Shown here in pieces: positions 12,150-24,416 of a DNA stretch of 64,000 bases. This stretch comes from Culex pipiens pallens (taxonomy: Eukaryota > Arthropoda > Insecta > Diptera > Culicidae): positions 11,448,160-11,512,159 of the forward strand of contig NC_068938.1 of the NCBI RefSeq assembly GCF_016801865.2. The letters are read 5' to 3'. A model generated the notes under the pieces. It saw only the letters and a list, made by a program, of their open reading frames with translations. It did no database searches and was not told the DNA's origin. The stretch's first letter is position 1; the number at the start of each line of letters is the position of its first letter. Position numbers and translations under genes: made by a program.

Positions 12150-12840
12150 CTTTTCCTGTCATTCTTGAACGACGAAACAGCCTACTTTTCTGTACCAAAA
12201 ATAACAGAGTCGAATAGTAACCCTTTTCAAAACAAATGCTGAAAAGTTCTACTTTTCAGCACTGAAATGGATGCTGAAAAGTTAAACTTTTCAGCACTTG
12301 TTAGGAAAAGTTATACTTTTCAACATTTTTTTGATTTGAACGATTCATTGACTCAATGCATGGACATTTGTCCTATAATTCTGTCCAAAGGGTGTTTTTC
12401 GGAATTGCAAAAAAACGTTGTATGAAACTCGTTGCAAAACTTGATTATTCATCACTCGTCGTATTTATCTAACTCGGTGAACCTCTTTAGATAAATGTAC
12501 GACTCGTGCTGAAAAACTCCTCTTCTGCAACTTGTTGCATAAACTACTATTTTTTTTTACTTTTCTGTACCAAAAACAACAGAATCGAATACCAACTTTT
12601 TTCAAAATAAATGCTGAATAGTTGAACTTTCAGCACTTGCTTCGAAAAGGAATACTTTTCAACATTTTTTTTATATGAACACTTTATTGACATAATACAT
12701 GAACATTTGACTTATAGTTTCACTTAAGGGGTGTTTTTCGGAATTGCAAAAAATGATTTTTTCAGCATTCGTCGTATTTATCATAACAAAAAAAATCTTC
12801 TTTTTGCAACTTGCTGCATAAACTAATATTTTAAGTGCAA
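12150..12840. repeat. dispersed repeat, two adjacent diverged copies
   Basis: Two neighbouring copies (about 12150-12553 and 12555-12840) of a noncoding repeat marked by CTTTTCTGTACCAAAAA, repeated variants of GAAAAGTT.TACTTTTCAGCA, GTGTTTTTCGGAATTGCAAAA and CAACTTGTTGCATAAACTA. A third copy lies at 17552-17857, more like the first. No ORF and no clear ends. Confidence 0.6.
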
Positions 12841-14073
12841 AAAACAATACTGAAAACTATGCAAATGAACTACACAAGCATATAAAATTATGAATACTAG
12901 ATCTGATTGATGGTTAAACGAATTTTTATTATTGCTTTAGTTGAAGGCACTGAACTTCATAGTAGAGTAACTCACGAGAATTCCGCAATTTTTTGCAGAA
13001 TTTTAATTATTTTTTAATTGGATGAAACTTTGCCAAAAAGATTCATAAAAAATTATAAAAAGGGGCATAAAAAGCATTAATTGAAAAATAATAATATAAT
13101 CTGTTACCGAAAATTTAGTAAATTTTAAAATGGCGATTTTTGCAAAAAAAAGTCGAAAAAATTGAACATAAAAATGATTAATAGGTGCTAAATCAAATTT
13201 GCAATCACACATCACATCACATATTTTTTGATAAAATTACATCAAATTCAGAAATTTTTCGAAAAATTCGAAAGCCCTCGAAAAATCTGTGGTTTAAAAA
13301 GCTATTCCAAATTTTAAAATTTGCAATTAGATTACATGTAAAATCAGTTGTAAACTATTTAGGATCATCAAATCAAAAAGATTATTTCATTTTGGGAGTA
13401 AACATATTTACATAAATTCTTTGAAATTTGGCATATTTGTGACAGTTGAATAATTGTAATGATGGTTTTTATGAAACTTTTTGGTTTTTTGAAAATCTTC
13501 CTGGACCAGATTCAACTGCTTAAACTTGAAATACACAGAATTTCATAGCAGAGTAATTTACGAGAATTCCGCAAAATTTTGAAGAATTTAAATTGTTTTT
13601 TGATTGGATGAAACTTTGCCTAAACGGCCATTCATCATAAGAATAACATAAAAATAAGCATAAATTTGAAAAATAAATCAAAAATAATCTGTTGCCGATA
13701 ATATGAATAATTAAAAAAAATCGTTTTTTTTTTTAAAAAAAAGGTCGAAAATGATGTCGAACAAAATTGAAAAATGAATGATTGATGCATAATCAAATTT
13801 GCAATCACACATCACATTACACATTTTTTGATAAAATTGCATCAAATTCAGATTTTGTTTGAAAAATGACCGCAATAGCAACTTTAAAAAACTTTTTTAA
13901 AAAAATATTTTACTCACCAAATTGGTCCTTACTTTTCAACACGCGGTATCTAGAAACCCATTCTTTTGATTTTCAATGTTGAATATTATAAATGTGTGAA
14001 TTTCTTTTCAATAAAAATAATGTTGAAATTTAAGAGTCAGAGATTGCTTTTAAATCGGCAACAATTAATAAAT

Positions 14074-14990
14074 ATTTTTTTTTTAATACGGCTGAAACTT
14101 TTTCGGTGCCTTCGGTATGCCCAAAGAAGCCATTCTGCATCATTGGTTTGTCCATATAATTTTCAATACAAATTTGGCAGCTGTCCATACAAAAATGTTG
14201 ATAGAAAATTCAAAAATCTGAATCTTTTGAGAAAAGTTTTTCATCGATTTGGTGTCTTCGGCAAAGTTGTAGGTGTGGATAAGGACAACACTGGAAAACA
14301 ATTCTACACGGTAAAAAAAATGGTATTTTTTTATTTAACTTTTTGTCTCTAAAACTTGATTTGCAAAAAAACACTATTTTATTTTTTTTATATGTTTTAG
14401 AGGACATTAAATGCCAACTTTTCTGAAAGGTTGTGCAAAAAATCATTGACCGAGTTATGAATTTTAAAATCAATATTGATTTTAAAAAATCGAAATATTG
14501 GGCACAAAAAATTTTCAACATCATTTTTCGATGTAAAATCAAATTTGCAATACTTGCAAGTACTTTTTCTTTAGTGAAATTTTCACGAAGTGCACCGTTT
14601 TCAAGTTAAAGCCATTTTTAGGTATTTTTTTTGAAAATAGTTGCAGTTTTTCAGTTTTTAAAATTAGTGCACATGTTTGCCCACCTTAAAAACATATTTT
14701 TGAAAAACTGAAAAAATTCTCTATATTTTGCTTTTTTGAACTTTGTTGATACGACCCTTAGTTGCTAAGATATTGCCATGCAAAGGTTTAAAAACAGGAA
14801 AATTGATGTTTTCTAAGTTTCACCCAAACAACCCACCATTTTCTAATATCGATATCACAGCAATTAATGGTCCGATTTTCAATGCTAAAAAAGAAACAGT
14901 CGTGAATTTTCCGATTTTTTCAAAAAAAATATTTTCAAAATTTTTCAACCAAGACCACCATTTTTAAAGGGCGTAATATTGAATGTTTGA
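14074..14990 (+). repeat. diverged noncoding dispersed repeat (GGGCGTAATATT family)
   Basis: Starts near GGCTGAAACTTTTTCGGTGCC and ends near GGGCGTAATATTGAATG. It shares, in the same order, the blocks TATGCCCAAAGAAGCCATT, TTTGGCAGCTGTCCATAC, ATTTGGTGTCTTCGGCAAAG, TCAAATTTGCAAT, TTTGATACGACCCTTAG-like and AACAACCCACCATTTTC with copies at 59690-60640 and, more diverged, 16501-17400, 53095-53695 and 60690-61300. Short frames within it are not conserved between copies, so it is treated as noncoding. Strand is given by this shared order; all copies point the same way. Confidence 0.7.
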
Positions 14991-14999
14991 CCCAGTTCA

Positions 15000-15960
15000 G
15001 TTAAAGTTTTTGTTTTGTTCCATTTTTTTGGTTGGTAACTTGCCTCCCAAGTGAACGACCTAATTGGTTGCGTACTGGAGTGGGACATTTTTACGACACT
15101 CTTGATTGTCGTGGTTCACCGCAAAGTTGTCATTCTGGATGTGAAAACGTGACTTCTTTGCGTGTCACGTAGTACGAACAATTAGACAAAATTAAGCATT
15201 GGATTTTGTTGGCCATAATAACCGAAATTTGGATCCACTTCAGACTACCCTTTTGCGTCAGCTCCAAATTAACTTCCCAGCAAACAACTTCAACCTTCCT
15301 CGAAACAATCGGCAGCCGAACGAAAAGAGCGCAATATCGGCGCGTCCTTCGCGGTAGGAGCTTTCAGGCTCGCCCCGGATTAACCCATAGAAAAGGCACC
15401 ATAACAACGTCGAAAGCAATGTCCTGCCGGGGTGCGATATTGAAAACCGAGAACCTTTTTCTGTTCGATCCCAAAAAGAGGGTAGGGTACGGACCTCGGA
15501 ATAAAAATTGATTGCACCGTAAGGAATGCACAGTGGGATCATAAAGCACACATCATCCGGCGGAGGAGTCACTTTCCGTGCTTTTTGCGGTCCTTGGTTT
15601 CGCGGGGGTCACCGAAGCGCGACGGTATTGCGTACATGAGCTTCGGGTGGTGAGTTCGAGGTTGAATGAAGCTTTATTGCAGAGTGGATTGTCTGAAAGC
15701 TGCCCGCTGTTTTTCCGTGGGGTTTGTTGTTCGGCGAATTCTGGCTGAGCTTGCCAGAATGGAGTTGATTGAAAAAGATGGGAAGCGTTGGAGCTATTGA
15801 TTTTACGAATTGAGTTTGTTTTTAAATTTAAATCGTTCATGACTGGCATGGATTCATTGTCAGACTCATTGTTCAGTTTTATGATTTTCTTTTCTTTTGC
15901 AAGCTGTCTAGCCATAGGAAGAACCTCACATTTATTAATCACTTAAGTTGATGTCCTATA
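15000..15960. other. GC-richer island inside an AT-rich repeat region
   Basis: Base composition changes sharply to a balanced mix between about 15040 and 15700 and then falls back. Overlapping minus-strand frames occur here (15553-15942 and 15258-15572). It may be ancestral intron sequence left between repeats, or the remains of an inserted coding sequence. No recognisable domain. Confidence 0.4.
15553..15942 (-). CDS. unrecognised 129-codon open frame, doubtful gene
   Basis: Open frame beginning MINKCEVLPMARQLAKEK, rich in Ser, Asn, Lys and Thr, hydrophilic, with no signal peptide, membrane segment or metal-binding motif. It overlaps the start of another minus-strand frame (15258-15572) in a different phase, which could mean a frameshifted old reading frame. 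No promoter or splice context was recognised. It could be a chance ORF in single-copy intron sequence, an exon of a nested gene, or a decayed mobile-element protein. I do not assign a function. Confidence 0.15.
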   Translation of the reverse strand: MINKCEVLPMARQLAKEKKIIKLNNESDNESMPVMNDLNLKTNSIRKINSSNASHLFQSTPFWQAQPEFAEQQTPRKNSGQLSDNPLCNKASFNLELTTRSSCTQYRRASVTPAKPRTAKSTESDSSAG

Positions 15961-16500
15961 TAATACTATTGCCAAATTTCAATCAGAACCGGGATCAGAA
16001 TCATATCCAAAAAGAAACAAATTTTTAGGTTGTTCCTTGAATTTTTCGGGAAATTAGAAGAAAATGTCTCGTTTTCAAGATTTTATCACCCCGGGACATT
16101 TGACGCTCTATATTGAAACATATAAAATGTTAGATCGCATTTTTTGGAGAATTATTGCTAAATCATTATTTCTTAAACTCTCATTCTGTCAGAACAGAAC
16201 CAGAAATCGGGTAAAGTCAAATTATTTGATTTTTTTTTTTTCAATTAATGTTGGGCACAATTTATGCTTTGGGAAACTGACAATTAACCGTAAAAATTCA
16301 ATCCATACTTTATTTTTTTTAAAAATACTGAGACTATCATAATTATTCAGGATTTAAAACATTAATTAATAATGGTTTTCTAATGCATTTCTTGAAAAAA
16401 AATGAGTGAGGAAATTTTATGGTCCAGCCTATGATGTCTAAAAATGTCTTTACAGATATTCTCTACAGGTCCTATTTCAAATTTAATTTTTTATATATTT

Positions 16501-17400
16501 TTTTTTAATCTGGCTGAAAACTGTGGGTGCCTTCCATATGCCCAAAAAACTGTTTTGCTTAGTAGTTTATGTGTATTAATTTTCAAACATACATGATTCT
16601 TATCCGGTATATGAGAATTTAAAAAAAAAATTCAGATGGAGTTTTAAAAATCTATTTGGCGTTTTCGACAAAGTTGTGGTTGAATGGATGAGGACCACAA
16701 CGGAAAAAATGATAGACGCATAATTTGTTTTAATTATTTTTATTTTCACGTTTTGTCACTAAAAAATATTTACAAAAAAAAATAAAAGATTTTTTTTTAT
16801 GATAGAGGGTTTAAAATGCAATCTTTTTAGAAAAATACCGAGAGGGCATTTTGATCAAATAACGATGAAAAAAAAGAGATTTTCTATAAAAATCTTGTAC
16901 CCTGTTATTTACCATAAAATTTAATTTGTAATGAAAAAGTAAATAACCACGTGAAATTTATATTAGGTTCACCGTTTTCATGTTAAGAATTTTTAGATGA
17001 AACGTTTATCTTTGACATTTTTAAATGTTGGGATGGAATAAAAATCATACTATCTGATTTGATTTTTTTTATTAAAAGTGCAGATAATTTCACAAAATGT
17101 ACAGATTTTAACTCAATTTTTTCCCTTTTTCCATACGAATGGCCACATCTCAGCATATATTTACAAAATTTACAAAATGCATAATGTAGGTATATTTTTA
17201 AAATTTTCAAAATTATTTCAAAACACATTTTTTAAATATGAAACTCCAAATTAATCATTGAAAAATACATTGAAAAAATACTATTCATTGAAGATAAAGC
17301 ACGCAATCACAATTTGACTTAAGTTCTTTTTAATTGCAAATTCGATTTTTCATTTTTGAAATATTGACAATATTTATATTTTTTTTTTAATTTTACAGAA
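16501..17400 (+). repeat. diverged member of the GGGCGTAATATT repeat family
   Basis: Begins with AATCTGGCTGAAAACTGTGG and GTGCCTTCCATATGCCCAAA, followed by a block with GTTTTCGACAAAGTTGTGG and GGATGAGGACCACAACGG, in the same order and orientation as the copies at 14074 and 59690. Much more diverged, and the right end is vague. Noncoding. Confidence 0.5.
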
Positions 17401-17551
17401 AAATTTCATAAAAAAAAACATTATTATGTCAGTGATTTTTACCCTTTCAGGAATATTCTGAAAAGATGGCAGTTTTTGTTCTATATTGCATACATATTCA
17501 AAAAAAAAGTGCTGAAAATTGTTTTTTGCAATTCCGTCGTGAAACTACTTA

Positions 17552-17857
17552 CTTTTCCTGTCATTCTTGAACGACGAAATAGCCTACTTTTCTGTACCAA
17601 AAATAACATAATCGAATAGCAACACTTTTCAAAATAAATGCTGGAAAGTTCTACTTTTCAGCACTTGTTTCGAAAAGTAACACTTTTCAACATTTTTTTT
17701 TATTTAAACGATTTATTGACAAATACATGAAAATTTGACTTAAAATTTCACTCAATGGGTGTTTTTTCGGAATTGCAAAAAAATTTGTATGGAACTCGTT
17801 GCAAAACTTGATTTTTTCAGCACTCCTCTTTTGCAACTTGTTGCATAAATTACTATT
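17552..17857. repeat. third copy of the CTGTACCAAAAATAAC dispersed repeat
   Basis: Matches 12150-12553 closely: CCTGTCATTCTTGAACGACG, CCTACTTTTCTGTACC, GGAATTGCAAAAAAA, CTCGTTGCAAAACTTGATT and GCAACTTGTTGCATAAA occur in the same order. No ORF. Confidence 0.65.
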
Positions 17858-17925
17858 TCGATTACAAAAAAATGGGATTTTGGAAATTAGCAAAAAAAAA
17901 ACCATCTATTATGTTAATAGAAGGC

Positions 17926-18921
17926 TTAGTGATATTTCACGCTCAAAATTTGCAATTTTCACGGGAACCTCAATTTAAAAAATAAAAACTAATTTCTCGC
18001 AAATTTCGCGGAAATTCATTTTAGTGAATTTCATATCAAAGCAATATTGAAAAATCTTGTCCAGCCAAAATGAGTAAAATAGTTTTTTTTTTGCGACATT
18101 TAGCACATTAAAAATAATTTTAAAGGTTTTCATCTCCCTATTCAAAAATATAATTTTAAATCAACAGGCAAAAATAATGTATGTTTTTATTCAAAATGAA
18201 AAAAAAAAACAAAAAAGGAGTATTTTTTAACTTTTACGGGAATCATCCACCGAAATAATCAAACATCGTTAAAATTAAACAGGATTCAAAAAAATATGAA
18301 ATGTTTTTAAATGTTGATTTCAATGATCAAAAATACCCTTCATTTTAATTTGAATAAAAAATGCTTGATTCTTTGAATTTAGTTTTGAAACTATATCCTT
18401 CAAATAAGATTGTAGTTTAACATTTTTATCAAAGCGAATGAAAATATTACTAAACTTAGTTTTTTTTTCTATCATAACTGAAAAACCTGAAAAATTCTTC
18501 AAATGGTTTATATTAAGCTTTTCAATTGTAAACTACCAAAATTTATTTAAATGAAATATTGATTATGTTGTTATGCCGTTGCAAATTTAAAAATCGACAT
18601 GAACTTTGAAACGTGTTAGCAACGGCCTTATTTTGAAAAAAAAAAGAAAATGATTTGAGAAAAATTATAAATATCACGAATTTTACGCCATCCACAAATT
18701 GTAAACAGTCACTTACCTAATGTTAGTAATTAAACAAGGGTATTCACTCGCTTAGTTCTACAGTATTTCATAAGATTATTTTCATTCCTATTTAAGTTTG
18801 ATGATTCAATTTGGGAAAAATCGTTACAGTTTTACACAAAAATAAAACTTAACGAGATTTCGCGGAAAATGCCAAATTTCACAGATTTCACGCTGGCCAT
18901 GAAATCGTGAAATTTCACTAA
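17926..18921. mobile_element. 1.0-kb terminal-inverted-repeat element (TTAGTGAAATTTCACG ends)
   Basis: The left end is TTAGTGATATTTCACG and the right end is CGTGAAATTTCACTAA, inverted repeats of 16 bp with one mismatch. The interior is AT-rich and noncoding. A copy in opposite orientation, starting with the same terminus, lies at 45086-45590 and covers roughly the right-hand 0.7 kb of this element (for example the block CGGGAATCATCCACCGAAAT and its counterpart). No transposase, so a non-autonomous DNA element is the best guess. Confidence 0.6.
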
Positions 18922-21229
18922 CCCTAGCTTATTAGGTGTAGTCCTCATTCATACCTATAACGTTGCCCAAAGCTATCAAAAAATCCTTCAAAAGATACAG
19001 TTAAGTTTTTACATATATTTTTGTATGGACAGCTGTCAAATTTGTATGAAAAATTGTATAACTTGATGATAAAAAATTGTTACTTGGGAATACAGAAGGT
19101 TCTTTAAAAGTTACTACCAGATTAAAAATAAAATAAATAAGAAGCTGAAATCTTATAGAATTGTTCATAAAATAAATTGTACCAGTTGATAAAAAATTAA
19201 CAAATTAATTTGTGCATTACTTGACACAAGCATTTTTTGCACTCACTCATCTGATTCTTCAAAACAAATCATAGATAACAATAATTGGACCCTTAATAAT
19301 GGGTTAGGTTACGTTTAAGATTAAACATGCAATTTGATGGCATACTCAAAATTAAAAAAAAACGTTTTTTTCGTCGCAAATAGTAAAAAATAATTTTCAA
19401 ATCAATGTCATTTCCCGTTAACAAACTGTCAAAAATCGAAGGACATGTCATTTTATGTGAAATTTAATGTAGTTTTCGCAGGGGGTAGCGAAGAAGCCGC
19501 CATCTTGGATGTTCAGATAACAAACACTCAGAATCAGTATTATTCATATTACTTTGGTAACACGAAGTGTGTTATCCTGGTTAAACTCAAAAGTCCCATG
19601 CAAATGTGTAAAACCAAACTGAAAAATGTGTAATGCCGATTCACAGTGTACGGGCGCACTGTTTGATCGACCAAAAGAAAAAAAGCAAAAAAAGGTAAAC
19701 AGAAAAATCACTTTTTTCGATATGAATTTTCAGCCAATATTGGGATGGAATCTCCAAGGATATGATAGAATTTGCCATCAGCAACACAATTCACGTGTTT
19801 TTTCAGGTATTTATCGTTTAAATTGCGGGAAATTTGGAAATCAAAAACCCAAACAATGATTTGTTATGGGCTACCATTTGACAGCTAAGCTTTTGTTGTG
19901 GGCTCTCATTTGACAACCGTGCTAATGTCGACTGTTGTCAGTTTGCTTTGGCCGGAATAGGGTTACCATCCCCCCGAGTTTTCGAATCTGCAATAACCCA
20001 GAGTGGTTATTTTTTTTCATTTAGACCAAAGTTTATAAAAAATATCAAAATCCCTCGAAATCCATTTTAAATTTTCCCACCAAGCCTTCGCTACTGTTGT
20101 ACATCCCACAACTCCATAAATTGCTTCGTCCCCGTCAGCAGCACCTGATAAGCAACACAAAAAGACCCCACCGAAGAGGCGTTTGTTGTTCGTGCAATAG
20201 GGATCTTCTCTCCAACAAAGGCCGCGCGCGCCCACTGGATGAAGGATCAGCCCCCCGACGATGATGATTACAGAAATGACGATGTACAACCCCCCACCAA
20301 AACCACCCTTAAGGCACATCACATCACATCACACACACAATGCGGTGGGAGTGGATTTTCCCACATTTTTTTTTTCTTCTCTCTGCTCCAAGTTGTGAAG
20401 ATGTGTGATCCAATGTTATGGGTGGCATTTTTTTCATTTTCCACACCAGAATGGTGGGTGGGCGGTGGTGAAATGAAAATTTCGGGTGAAGCTTTAGGAG
20501 CTCCTGCCTAGACCACCGAATTACGACCCGCCTGGAGCGTGAAGGCGCGGCTTGATTCATGGCACACGGTTTGTAGTTAGAAAAAAAGAAGAGCTTTATG
20601 AGGGAGTTTAAGAGGTGGGGACAGAAAAGAGTATAGGAAGCATTTGAGATGAAACTCGGTAATAAAAAGTATCACCACACAGCAGAGACACACACACAAA
20701 ATGAGATACAGAAAGGGGAAAAAGGATACTGTTGGGTTTTTTTTTTCGGGTCCAAGAAAGAGGACCCCAAATTGGACCAGGATGGTGGGATTAAGGTTCC
20801 GGAGATGTAAGCATGAGAAACTATAGTAATTCGCGAACATGATGCAAAAATATGTGGAACACAAATGAAAATGTATGCAGATGAGAGGGAGTGGGGGGGG
20901 AGGAAATATGCATAATGAGAGTACGATGAAAATTTGGAGCAAAACGATTCGTTGGTCGGTCTTTGTCGTAGAAAGAAGAAAAAAAGGTTTTAGTCCCAGT
21001 CGAGCGTAACTTTGCAATCATCGCAATGCAACGGAGCGATTCCGGTTCGAAAAACATGGAATTCAATCTGAAAACATCCGGATTAATTGAAGTGGAGCTG
21101 GCATGACGGCGAGTCCCCTGGCCGGAGACCACAATGCGACCATTAGTCACCGGAATTCCGGACGGGAATTGCAAAACTGCTGGTGCCGGGTTAGACTGGT
21201 TCAAGTGGGTTGGAATCAAAACTTTTCAA
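18922..21229. other. intron with repeat fragments
   Basis: Contains a diverged relative of one arm of the 45597-46942 foldback (about 19315-19490: TTTGATGGCATACTCA, GACATGTCATTTTATG). From about 19990 to 21220 there is sequence of more balanced composition without recognisable repeats or coding exons. Small frames here are not protein-like. Confidence 0.5.
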
Positions 21230-21739
21230 ATGTGCACAAATTAAAGGTGGCTTAATTTGCAAAAGTACCGCAAATAAGCCTAATATCAGCAAATGTACAC
21301 ATATTAAAGAAAAAAAATTCTTCTAAATGGGCACTAAATAAACTCATTTGAAATGCAGAAATGCAGAAAACAAATAAAAAGATTGAAAAGGCTCATTTTA
21401 TTTACACCAATGAATGCTGTGAAGATAAAAGTGAAGAAAAAAAACAAATAAATGGACACACAATTAAATTTTGAGGTCAAATAAAAAATAAACCAGCACA
21501 AATATTGTTTGAAGCAAAAGAGCACATATTATGAAAATGGGCACAACATGTATTTGTAAATTGAAATGCTACAATGAATAATTGCAAATTGCATTGATTT
21601 GCAAAAACTAATGCATAACAGACAAAAGTGAAACAATTCAAAATAATTGGACACAAAAGAATTTTATGAGCAAAACTTAAAAAAAGCACAAATTAAGTTC
21701 GATGTAAAACACTTTTTTAAGAAATGGGTACAAAATGTA

Positions 21740-24416
21740 TTTTTTTTTTTTTTTTTTGTTGGAGAGGTAGCTTATTATAATCTATAATAATCTTTATTTC
21801 ATTTCATTTCAATTCATAATGCATTCCATAATTCCCCTAGTGAACATTAGTTCTTTTAAAGGGTTTTTATGTTATGTTATGGGTGTTGTGTTTTCTTGTG
21901 TCGTGTTGTGTTGTGTGGTGTGTAGCTGGTAACACTTTATTATTTTAATTCAATTCATCACTTAGTTCTAACGTACAATAAAGTTGTTTAAATTTTCACG
22001 TGTATAAATTGTTAATTTTCTTTTGAATTCATTGACTGTGAGTGCTTCTTTCATGTTTTCCGGGAGTTCGTTGTATAGGGTTGGTCCTCGGATTTTGAAT
22101 CTTCTTCTTCCTAGTTCAGTACGAAATCCTGTCCTCCTTAAATCAGTTGATCCTCGGGTGTAGTGGTCGTGGATAGCAGCTTCAAACTCCCAATTGTGAT
22201 GAATGTTGACGTTGTTTAAGATCCGGTACATAATTACTGCGACTGACTGTGTGTAGAGGCCATACATTGGCAGGATTTTGTGCTGTGGCATTGCATAGAG
22301 TTCACGTGTTGGATGTAGAAAGGGTAGCTTGTAGACAGCCTTAATACAGCGGTTTTGTTGCACTTGAAGTTCTTTTAAGTAGACTTTGGGACACGAGCCC
22401 CAAACTGCAATGGCGTATCGGTAACGGCTGTGAATGTATGCTAAGTAGATTTTCAGGAGCACATGGTGTGGGACGCTTCTAGACAGTCTCCTGAGGATTC
22501 CGCACAGTGATGAGCACTTTGCAATAACTTGCCGCACATGATTGTCCCAGTTGAATCGGTTGTCGAGGTAGACGCCCAAGTACTTAAAACATGCTACTTC
22601 TTCGATGACTGTGTTGCGTACACTAAGTGAGGGATATTCTGGCAATTGTGAATGCAGAAATCTAAAAATCATCATTTTAGTTTTGCTGAGGTTCAAAGCC
22701 AGAAGATTGTTTTCCAGGTAGTTGAACACTAACTCCATGTCTTCCTTCATTTGTTGTACTACTACAACCGGTGATGGGCATGCGTACGAAATGGCGGTGT
22801 CGTCGGCAAAGAGTCGGGTCTTACCGTGGAGCTGCAGTTTAGACATATCGTTGACGTAGATCAGAAACAGTAGCGGTCCGAGAACGCTTCCTTGGGGAAC
22901 TCCACAACGAACAAACTGGATCTCACTGCGGATTCCAGACACGACGACTTGCTGTATGCGGTCGGACAGGTAGCTTTGTAGAAGGGCGTTCGGTAATCCG
23001 CGTAATCCACACGACTCTAACTTTTTCAGCAACATTTGGTGGTTTATCGTGTCGAATGCTTTGGAGAGGTCCAAGAAGATCGAGCCAGCAGACAGTTTAT
23101 CATCGAGTGTTTTGGAAACTTCGTCAACAAGCTCAAGTATGGCTACTTCCGTCGATGAACCCTTACGGAAGCCAAACTGATGGCGATATAGCTGTTCGGT
23201 GGCGATTAGGAAGTTGTAGATTCTGGCAAAAAGCAGCTTCTCGAAGACCTTGTTCAAGACAGGAAGCACTGAGATAGGCCTGTAGTTTGACGGGTTAGTC
23301 GGGTCGCCTCCTTTGAAGACGGGGTGGACCAAAGCTCTCTTTAAGCACGCCGGAAACTCCCCCTGACTGACACACTCGTTGAAGCAGTCCTTGATGAAAC
23401 TTGCTAGAAGAGTACTATGTCTTTTTAGGGCAGCAACCGGGAAACCATCATAACCCTGCGCCTTTTTAGGGTCTAGTGCGAAAATTATGTTCTGGACTTC
23501 AAGTGATGTAACTGGTCGAAGAAACAGGGATCGCGTAGCATACTTCATCGTGCCAAACTTGTGTATGTTGCCGTCAGAAGTCAGCTGGCTGCCGAGATTA
23601 ACACCCACTGAGGCAAAGTAGTCGTTGAAGATGTTAGAGACACTGCTTGGGTCTTCCACGATTTCATGGTTTACTTCTAACTGCACTTTGGAGTTTGCCT
23701 TCGACTTACCTCCTAGAACCTCGTTGATTCGACTCCAGAGTAGCTTTGGGTTGCTTGTACAGAACAGCCTCGAGTGGTAGTTCGCCTTTGCTTTACGCTT
23801 TGCTTCATTCAGCTTTAGATTTGCACGAGCCAAGAGTTCGGTTTGAACCTCATCCAGTCGATTGGCCTTCCATTTCTGCAACACTTTGTCCTTTATGTTG
23901 CTCAGCTTCCAAATGTCGTAGTTGAACCAGGGACAACAGTTATGCTTCACCTTGACCTCCACCGTCGTCGTTCGCGTGTGTTTCTTTGTTAGAAGAGCAT
24001 AGCGTTCTGTTATGGCTTGCAGACGTTCGTTTGGTACCAGTAAGTCTAGTTGGTACTCTTGCAGAAATGATCGGTATTCATCATTCACAGCTGTATAGTT
24101 AGTCCAAGTCTTAGTTAGTGTGCGCCGTTCCTGCTCCATCTTGAGTTTGAGCACTGTAAGGACATAGCTGTGATCACTCAGGTCACAATCCATCGTATAG
24201 TTGGAAACTCGGGATGAGTTCGCCACACTGCAAACCACGTGGTCGAGGATGTTGTTGCTGCTGGGTCTTGTAACAAAAGAGTTAGTCACCGCCATGCCAT
24301 ACGAATTTAGCAGCTGTGTGTACTGTTGAACGTCTCTGGCTTCAGGGTTGTTGACCGGTAGATTCATGTCACCCACTAAGAGACACGGGTCCGCTGTATC
24401 TGCATTCGCCAGGATC
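21740..24416 (-). mobile_element. 5'-truncated non-LTR retrotransposon (LINE) copy
   Basis: Minus-strand element with its poly(A) tail seen as the T run 21740-21757, a 3' UTR at 21758-21967, then an ORF through reverse transcriptase into the middle of the endonuclease, where element sequence stops at about 24416. Host repeat resumes on both sides. GTATTT flanks it at 21737-21742 and 24417-24422, and the surrounding GGGCAC repeats predict an empty site ..AAATGTATTTGTAAATG.., so insertion within that motif is well supported. The 5' truncation is typical of target-primed reverse transcription. The copy looks fairly young because the ORF has no stops. Confidence 0.88.

Larger units (their letters stand above)
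11630..13860. repeat. tandem duplication of a two-part noncoding unit (A-B, A-B)
   Basis: Two diverged copies of a unit of roughly 540 bp. Part A is at about 11630-12025 (interrupted by the MITE at 11771-11953) and again at 13315-13545. Both contain TCAGTTGTAAACT, CATAAATTCTTTGAAATTTG and TGTGACAGT. Part B is at about 12955-13260 and 13550-13860, sharing ACGAGAATTCCGCAA, GGATGAAACTTTGCC and TTTGCAATCACACATCACAT. In the second unit A runs straight into B. In the first, 0.9 kb of another repeat (12026-12954) separates them. No coding function. Confidence 0.7.

Noticed and set aside
20017..21219. Minus-strand frames of 101 to 146 codons near 20-21 kb
   Set aside because: They overlap one another in different phases, have low-complexity or hydrophobic composition and no motif; treated as chance frames in intron.
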